This document shows, in pieces, positions 6,677 through 10,821 of a stretch of DNA of 10,821 bases (the first letter of the stretch is position 1; every line of letters starts with the position of its first letter). The notes under the pieces are model-generated. The model had not been told where the DNA came from. It searched no databases and saw only the letters and a program-made list of their open reading frames with translations. The position numbers and the translations under genes are program-made. The stretch spans positions 1-10,821 of the forward strand of contig DBIX01000075.1 of the NCBI GenBank assembly GCA_002297005.1. The letters are read 5' to 3'. The stretch comes from Cyanobacteria bacterium UBA791 (GTDB lineage Bacteria; Cyanobacteriota; Vampirovibrionia; Gastranaerophilales; Gastranaerophilaceae).

Positions 6677-7687
6677 ATGGCAATCGATGCAATTAGTCCA
6701 ATTCGTTCAGGAGAATCAGTCAAAGCTATTTCTCCAATAAAGGCAAAAAGACAAGAAGAACAAAAAGAACAAGTGATGCAAATGCAACCGGCGTTTACAG
6801 CACCTATTTATATGTATCCAGTGCAACCAATGTTTGTACCAGTTCCTCAACCAATGTATTCACACATGATGCCACAACAAATGGCAACAAATCCAATTAA
6901 GAACGAAGAAAATAAAGTAACACCTCAAGAAGCTTTAAGAGCTCAAGTGTTAGCTCAACCAAAAACAAAAATTGTATTAGAAAATAAATCAGCAAAAGCT
7001 GAAAAAGCTACAGTAAATAAACAAAAACCAGAAGATGTAATTCCTAATGCAGAAGCAAAACAAGAAGTAAAATCTCCTGAAAAAGCAGTAGAATCATTTA
7101 AAGGTCAAGCTGCAGAAGAAAATAAAAACGTAGCTAAGAAAAGACCTGAAATTGTTAAACCTGATACATTAAAACCTCAATTAGATTTAGATGGTTTAGT
7201 AGAAATTTTAAACGGCAAAGATTACGAAGAACAAGCAAACGCAATGGAAGCAATTGCACAAATTTCAAAATTAGCTCCTGAAAAAGCTGATGAATTACTT
7301 GATGTAAAAGTTTTAGATTCATTAATTGGTATTATGAGCCAAGATACAACAAAAGTTCCTGAAGCTGATAAAAAAGTTGTTCAAAGAAATAAAGAATACG
7401 CTATGTACACAACAGCAATTCTTCAAAAACAATACACAGATGGTGTAAAAAAAGTAGCAGATGCTACAGTTCCAATGGAAGAAATTGTTGGTATGGCAGG
7501 TATCGTAAACGAACTTAAAAACGATGAAAACGCAGGTTCTAGAGAAGCTGCATTAGCATCATTAGGTTATATTAAAGATCCTGAATACAAAGCTGACTTA
7601 AAAGATTTATTTATGGAAGCATCTCATGATATTGACCCAGCAGTTAGAAAAAGAGCTGAAAAAGAACTTGCAGAGCTTGATAAATAA
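6677..7687 (+). CDS. HEAT-like repeat protein with a Pro/Met/Gln-rich N-terminus, function unknown
   Basis: This 336-residue protein has three visible parts. Residues 1-32 hold a twice-repeated AISPI (5-9 and 17-21). Residues 33-75 are a low-complexity stretch rich in Pro, Met, Gln, Tyr and Val (for example MYPVQPMFVPVPQPMYSHMM). Residues 76-165 are a charged Lys/Glu/Ala linker, probably disordered. Residues 166-336 are helical and HEAT- or armadillo-like: YEEQANAMEAIAQISKL, then AGSREAALASLGYIKD and DPAVRKRAEKELAEL as the clearest repeats. It has no signal peptide, membrane helix or catalytic motif. ATG6677 follows AGAAAGG (6658-6664), a rather long spacing of 12. A scaffold or adaptor role is plausible from the fold, but no partner is evident. 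Codon use is like that of its neighbours. Confidence 0.85.
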   Translation: MAIDAISPIRSGESVKAISPIKAKRQEEQKEQVMQMQPAFTAPIYMYPVQPMFVPVPQPMYSHMMPQQMATNPIKNEENKVTPQEALRAQVLAQPKTKIVLENKSAKAEKATVNKQKPEDVIPNAEAKQEVKSPEKAVESFKGQAAEENKNVAKKRPEIVKPDTLKPQLDLDGLVEILNGKDYEEQANAMEAIAQISKLAPEKADELLDVKVLDSLIGIMSQDTTKVPEADKKVVQRNKEYAMYTTAILQKQYTDGVKKVADATVPMEEIVGMAGIVNELKNDENAGSREAALASLGYIKDPEYKADLKDLFMEASHDIDPAVRKRAEKELAELDK

Positions 7688-7705
7688 GGTTTAAATACAG
7701 ATTTA

Positions 7706-7736
7706 AAGAGAGAGGGTTAACTACCCTCTCTTTTTT
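7706..7736. terminator. convergent terminator between the HEAT-like gene and the secreted-protein gene
   Basis: AGAGAGGG (7709-7716) pairs with CCCTCTCT (7724-7731) around a short loop. Outer A-T pairs extend the stem, and TTTTTT (7731-7736) follows on the plus strand. On the minus strand the hairpin follows the stop codon of the small secreted protein and ends in CTTTAAAT, a weaker tail. It is strong for the plus strand and may serve both. Confidence 0.85.
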
Positions 7737-8052
7737 ATGGCTTGTATGAACCGGTAGGTTCACCTATGCAGTTACCAAATTGGCAATTAAAGTCATACGT
7801 ATATGGTGTACCACCAATACCGCCACGGCTTTCAGTTGCACCAGTAGTTTGAGGACTCAAACCAGTTGCCTGACCATACTGGTTACTGTCATGCTGAAGA
7901 ATTGGATTGTTTCGAACAGCATCAATGGAACACGCTCCTCCAGCACACATGCCATTTGAACTATTACTGTTTTGATTAAATTCAAAACTCTGAGCAGAAA
8001 CGACCAAACCCAACGTGACAGCAACAACAAATAAAGCTATAATTCTAAACAT
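7735..8052 (-). CDS. small secreted protein with two CxxGxC motifs, function unknown
   Basis: This 105-residue protein has a signal peptide with a single Arg, a hydrophobic core (IIALFVVAVTLGLVV) and a likely cleavage site VSA-QS after residue 20. The mature part is rich in Asn, Gln, Ser and Gly. It carries two similar cysteine motifs, CAGGAC (36-41) and CQFGNC (90-95), both of the form C-x-x-G-x-C. The four cysteines could form two disulfides or bind a metal outside the cytoplasm. I do not recognise a family. ATG8052 is preferred because AGGTGG lies five bases upstream. An upstream GTG at 8061 would add three residues and would sit inside that site. The stop codon overlaps the T-run of the convergent terminator. 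An inverted repeat lies in the leader. Confidence 0.75.
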   Translation of the reverse strand: MFRIIALFVVAVTLGLVVSAQSFEFNQNSNSSNGMCAGGACSIDAVRNNPILQHDSNQYGQATGLSPQTTGATESRGGIGGTPYTYDFNCQFGNCIGEPTGSYKP

Positions 8053-8062
8053 ACTTTCCACC

Positions 8063-8100
8063 TATCCTTACAATTTCAGAATACGGTATTTTTAAGGATA
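8063..8100. repeat. nested inverted repeats in the leader of the small secreted protein
   Basis: TATCCTTA (8063-8070) and TAAGGATA (8093-8100) are perfect inverted copies with 22 bases between. Inside lies a second palindrome, AATAC-G-GTATT (8080-8090). On the minus strand the arm next to the gene (TAAGGATA) directly adjoins the AGGTGG ribosome-binding site. It could therefore be an operator or a leader hairpin affecting translation. A TATTCT sequence within the inner palindrome could be a -10 box for this gene, without a good -35. Confidence 0.4.
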
Positions 8101-8133
8101 AGACATTGGAGTAAATAACAATCTTTTAAATTT

Positions 8134-9780
8134 CTATTGAACTAAAGAGCGAGCAAAATCTAGTGATTCTTCACTAACTTCACCACTTGCAAGTTCTGCT
8201 AAAGCGTTCAATTTTTCCTCTTGAGAAAGGATTTTTATACTTACTGTCGTAACATCATCTTGCTTTTTAGAAACGTATATGTGATTATCAGCCTTTGATG
8301 CAATAATAGCTTGGTGTGTAATCAAAATTATTTGACGATATTTTGATAAAGACGAAATTTTTTCAGCAACAGAAATTGAAGCTTTACCTGAAATTCCAGT
8401 ATCAATTTCATCAAAAATAACGGTATCAATATCATCATTTTGTGCAAAGATAGACTTAATTGCAAGCATTACACGAGAAATTTCACCACCTGAGGCAACC
8501 TTTATCAAAGGTTTTACAGCTTCTGAGATATTTGTAGAGATTAAAAACTCTACATGTTCTGCACCATTAGAATTTAGCTCGCAAGGTGTTAATGCTATTT
8601 CAAATTTTGATTTAGGCAATTCAAGTTCATTCAATTCATTAACAATTGTTTTTGACAATTCTGAGGCAACCTGTGTACGTTTTCCTGTCAAAACTTTTGC
8701 TTTATCAACTAATTTTGAATGGATTTCATCAACTTTTTTTGTTAATTCTTCAAGAATTTCGTCAGATGCTTCAATGCTTGAATACTCCTCTGAAAGCTTT
8801 TCATAAGTTGTCATAACCTCTTCTAGAGTAGCTCCATACTTACGTTTTAGCTTATCTAAAAGATAAATTCTTTCTTGAATTTCATCAATTCTTGATTGGT
8901 CAAACTCACAACGTGAAGAATATGAATTCAATTCTGATGCAATATCTTTTATTTCTTCGATTTTATCAATCAAATGCTCTTCAATTTCCGCTAAATTTTC
9001 ATCTAACGCAGAAGCCTTTGATAGAAAAGATTTTACAGCCATTAAGGAATTAAGAGAAGAGTTATCATCCTCTGATAAAGTCCAAAAAGCTCCAGTAGAA
9101 TACTCTTTTAGCTTTTCAGCATTTGATAAAATGTTCAACTCATTTTGTAATTCTTCATCTTCCTTTGGATTTTCTATATTTGCAGAAGAAATTTCATCAA
9201 TTTGAAATTTTAGAAAATCAATTTGGCTTTCTGTCATTGTTTGAGCATTTTGAGCGTCATGAAGCTTGTTTAAAACTGCTTGATATTCGCACCATAAGGC
9301 TTTATAATCATCTAAATCCTTGCCATAAATATCTTTTGAATAAGAATCTAATAACGTAATATGGCAATTTGGTTGCATAAAAGAATATGTTTGATGTTGA
9401 GAGTGAATATCCAAAAACATTTCTTTTAAATGTTTTAAAAATTCCATATTTACAAGAGTTCCGTTAACTCTTGAACGAGAGGAAGAAGTTGAAATTTCTC
9501 GAGAAATAATCATTTCTTCACCCCAATTTTCGATACCATATTCTTCTAGCAACGCTGAAATATCTTTTTTAACTGATAAAGTTAATTCAATAGTAGCTTT
9601 ATCTGAACCTGTTTTAATCAAGTCTTTACCTGCTTTTGTACCAAAAGCAACATCAATAGCATTTATAAGAATACTTTTACCAGAACCTGTTTCACCAGTA
9701 ATAACGTTCAAACCGTCTGTTAAATCAATTGTAATATCATCAATTAGTATGTAATTTTTTACATGAAGTCTTTTAATCAT
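8134..9780 (-). CDS. recN: DNA repair protein RecN
   Basis: RecN is an SMC-like ATPase that acts early at DNA double-strand breaks and helps ends pair for recombination. The 548-residue product has an N-terminal Walker A GETGSGKS (29-36), a long central coiled-coil arm, the ABC signature VASGGE (428-433) and Walker B TVIFDEIDTGISG (Asp457, Glu458). The C-terminal lobe follows, with ILITHQAIIASKADNHIYVSK. Length is normal for the family. I chose ATG9780, which overlaps the TGA of the upstream NAD kinase gene as ATGA, the usual sign of translational coupling. A TTG at 9801 would add seven residues without a ribosome-binding site. NAD kinase next to recN is a common arrangement in several bacterial groups. 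No terminator is evident after the stop. Confidence 0.96.
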   Translation of the reverse strand: MIKRLHVKNYILIDDITIDLTDGLNVITGETGSGKSILINAIDVAFGTKAGKDLIKTGSDKATIELTLSVKKDISALLEEYGIENWGEEMIISREISTSSSRSRVNGTLVNMEFLKHLKEMFLDIHSQHQTYSFMQPNCHITLLDSYSKDIYGKDLDDYKALWCEYQAVLNKLHDAQNAQTMTESQIDFLKFQIDEISSANIENPKEDEELQNELNILSNAEKLKEYSTGAFWTLSEDDNSSLNSLMAVKSFLSKASALDENLAEIEEHLIDKIEEIKDIASELNSYSSRCEFDQSRIDEIQERIYLLDKLKRKYGATLEEVMTTYEKLSEEYSSIEASDEILEELTKKVDEIHSKLVDKAKVLTGKRTQVASELSKTIVNELNELELPKSKFEIALTPCELNSNGAEHVEFLISTNISEAVKPLIKVASGGEISRVMLAIKSIFAQNDDIDTVIFDEIDTGISGKASISVAEKISSLSKYRQIILITHQAIIASKADNHIYVSKKQDDVTTVSIKILSQEEKLNALAELASGEVSEESLDFARSLVQ

Positions 9781-10589
9781 TTTTCTGGTGCAACTCCCCA
9801 ATGGAATTTACTACGCAAAACGTTATAAAAATCGTCATCCAATAAAGCCAAATGAGCTTTTAATTCTGAGGATTCAATGTTTATAACAGGTGAAAATACC
9901 CCAGCATCATCACCATCAACAGCCAAATTAAATGAATAATTGTTATCAATAGAGAAAATCGAAATCTTTTCAGTAGATGGAATAACAAGAGGTCTTGCAG
10001 TCAAAGTATGTGGACAAATTGGAACAACTACAAGTGCGTCAATCATTGGATATAAAACAGGACCTCCAGCTGAAAGTCCATAAGCAGTAGAACCAGTAGG
10101 CGTTGAAATTATCATACCGTCTGCAATATATTCACATACAAATTTGTCATTAATTTTTAATCTAAAACGACCAGTACGAGAGGCAGTTACACCTTTAATA
10201 ACAAAATCATTTAACGCTAACATGTCTTGAGTTTTTAGCATTAAACGTTTTTCTACTTTAAACTCATTATTCAAAATTTTATCAACGGCAGGCTCAATTT
10301 CTGACTGATTTAATTGAGATAGAAAACCTAGTCGACCAATATTCAAACCAAAAACAGGAATTTCAAAAGGGGCAAAAACCTTTGCTGTTCGAAGAATTGT
10401 ACCGTCACCACCGATTACAAAAACGAAATCATAATCAGAACATGTGCAATCAGTCATATCTTGAATATCGTGTTTTACGTAATTAACACCCTTTTTAGAT
10501 AAAACAGCCTCTAAAGCTTCCAATGCACTTTTATATGATGGAATTCCGCTATTAAAAATTAAACAAAATTTTGAATCTATCCCTAACAT
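9777..10589 (-). CDS. nadK: NAD kinase (ATP- or polyphosphate-dependent)
   Basis: This cytosolic enzyme phosphorylates NAD to NADP. The 270-residue product shows the family motifs in order: GGDGTILRTA (60-69) with the catalytic Asp62, NIGRLGFLSQL (83-93), ALNDFV (125-130), the glycine-rich ISTPTGSTAYGLSAGGPVLYP (161-181) and LAVDGDDAG (222-230). Length fits short bacterial NadK. I prefer ATG10589. A TTG at 10631 would add 14 residues, but it lies inside the terminator hairpin at 10623-10645 and its extra residues do not resemble the family. There is no Shine-Dalgarno sequence before ATG10589. Instead a TATAAT box sits seven bases upstream, which suggests a leaderless mRNA. The recN gene overlaps the stop by four bases. 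Confidence 0.95.
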   Translation of the reverse strand: MLGIDSKFCLIFNSGIPSYKSALEALEAVLSKKGVNYVKHDIQDMTDCTCSDYDFVFVIGGDGTILRTAKVFAPFEIPVFGLNIGRLGFLSQLNQSEIEPAVDKILNNEFKVEKRLMLKTQDMLALNDFVIKGVTASRTGRFRLKINDKFVCEYIADGMIISTPTGSTAYGLSAGGPVLYPMIDALVVVPICPHTLTARPLVIPSTEKISIFSIDNNYSFNLAVDGDDAGVFSPVINIESSELKAHLALLDDDFYNVLRSKFHWGVAPEK

Positions 10590-10595
10590 AAGTAC

Positions 10596-10601
10596 ATTAT
10601 A
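10596..10601 (-). promoter_or_regulatory. TATAAT -10 box of nadK, implying a leaderless transcript
   Basis: A perfect TATAAT runs on the minus strand from 10601 to 10596. Transcription would normally start about seven bases downstream, at or next to the ATG at 10589. No good -35 lies at the usual distance, since that place is taken by the T-run of the preceding terminator. No ribosome-binding site is present. Confidence 0.5.
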
Positions 10602-10613
10602 CAACAATAAAGC

Positions 10614-10645
10614 AAAAAAAAAGTCATTCAATTTTCTTGAATGAC
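10614..10645 (-). terminator. Rho-independent terminator, minus strand, copy 1
   Basis: GTCATTCAA (10623-10631) and TTGAATGAC (10637-10645) form a nine-base stem with a five-base loop. On the minus strand a run of nine T follows (10622-10614). It would end a transcript coming from the right, just before the nadK promoter. Confidence 0.85.
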
Positions 10646-10701
10646 GTTAAAATTAATATTTGGTAGGTAGGTTAAATAAATTTCAATTTACTTTGTTTTA
10701 T
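10614..10701 (-). ncRNA. candidate small RNA, about 90 bases, between two terminators
   Basis: On the minus strand a possible promoter (TTTAAA 10735-10730, 16 bases, TATAAA 10713-10708) would start RNA near 10701. That RNA would end at the terminator at 10645-10614. It would begin with a small TTGTT/AACAA hairpin, then carry AACCTACCTACC (10673-10662), probably single-stranded, and then the terminator stem. The C-rich part resembles sRNA segments that pair with ribosome-binding sites. No open reading frame is evident. The -35 is weak and no known RNA family is recognised, so this is a hypothesis. Confidence 0.3.
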
Positions 10702-10785
10702 CAACAATTTATATATCGACACTTTCGATTTTAAACTTTAGGATTTTTAAGTCTTTTGTTACAAATGTTCACAATTAAATTAATC

Positions 10786-10813
10786 AAAAAAAAGTCATTC
10801 ATTTCTGAATGAC
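10786..10813 (-). terminator. Rho-independent terminator, minus strand, copy 2
   Basis: GTCATTCA (10794-10801) and TGAATGAC (10806-10813) form a perfect eight-base stem. Read on the minus strand, the loop is GAAA (a GNRA tetraloop) and a run of eight T follows (10793-10786). It probably ends a minus-strand gene lying beyond the right edge of the window. The stem is the same as in copy 1. Confidence 0.85.
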
Positions 10814-10821
10814 GATTAAAA

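Noticed and set aside
9123..9359. Plus-strand open frame of 78 codons inside recN
   Set aside because: It is antisense to the RecN coiled coil, with low-complexity Leu/Phe/His composition and no start signal.
9781..9801. TTG start for RecN at 9801
   Set aside because: It has no ribosome-binding site, and ATG9780 gives the family's normal N-terminus and the ATGA overlap with nadK.
10590..10631. TTG start for NAD kinase at 10631
   Set aside because: It lies in the loop of a terminator hairpin, and the extra residues do not look like the family.
1..10821. CRISPR array, transposon, phage or toxin-antitoxin genes
   Set aside because: No regularly spaced repeats, transposase or integrase motifs, or paired small toxin/antitoxin frames were seen.

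Overview
The window is an AT-rich (roughly two-thirds A+T by eye), gene-dense stretch of bacterial chromosome. I see no insertion sequences, phage genes, tRNA, rRNA or CRISPR arrays. The genes are a GyrB with the extra Toprim-associated insert typical of many Gram-negative bacteria, a four-cysteine zinc-type adenylate kinase, a flagellar MotA/MotB stator pair, and a NAD kinase-RecN gene pair. Together they suggest a motile, low-GC bacterium. The style of the proteins (MotA type, AGA-dominated arginine codons, Lys/Glu-rich accessory proteins) would fit a non-photosynthetic cyanobacterial relative such as Gastranaerophilales/Vampirovibrionia. That placement is a low-confidence inference.

Layout. 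The plus strand carries positions 41-7687. First come gyrB (41-2516), interrupted near its 3' end by a one-base frame disruption, and adk (2547-3203), closed by a strong terminator at 3223-3252. Next is map (3325-4080) behind its own probable promoter. Then comes a motA-motB-RNase H-like gene cluster (4158-6563) with very tight spacing. Last is a 336-residue protein with a Pro/Met/Gln-rich N-terminus and HEAT-like helical repeats (6677-7687), closed by a convergent terminator at 7706-7736. The minus strand carries a small secreted cysteine-motif protein (7735-8052), recN (8134-9780) and nadK (9777-10589). The last two overlap by four bases. The right edge (10590-10821) has no protein gene. It holds two near-identical minus-strand terminator hairpins about 170 bases apart, with a candidate small RNA between them.

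How the genes work together. gyrB and adk are housekeeping genes for DNA supercoiling and adenine nucleotide balance. map removes initiator methionine. motA/motB form the ion-driven stator that powers the flagellum, and the gene after them is probably co-translated but of unknown role. nadK and recN are translationally coupled, joining NADP supply to double-strand-break repair.

The most interesting signals are: (1) the gyrB frame disruption at CTT-AGG-T, which matches the first six bases of the yeast Ty1 +1 frameshift heptamer and contains the only in-frame AGG codon I could find in the window; (2) the candidate small RNA at the right edge, whose CCUACCUACC segment is complementary to the ribosome-binding region of map; and (3) an apparently leaderless nadK promoter directly behind a terminator. 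A sequencing or assembly error remains a serious alternative for (1).
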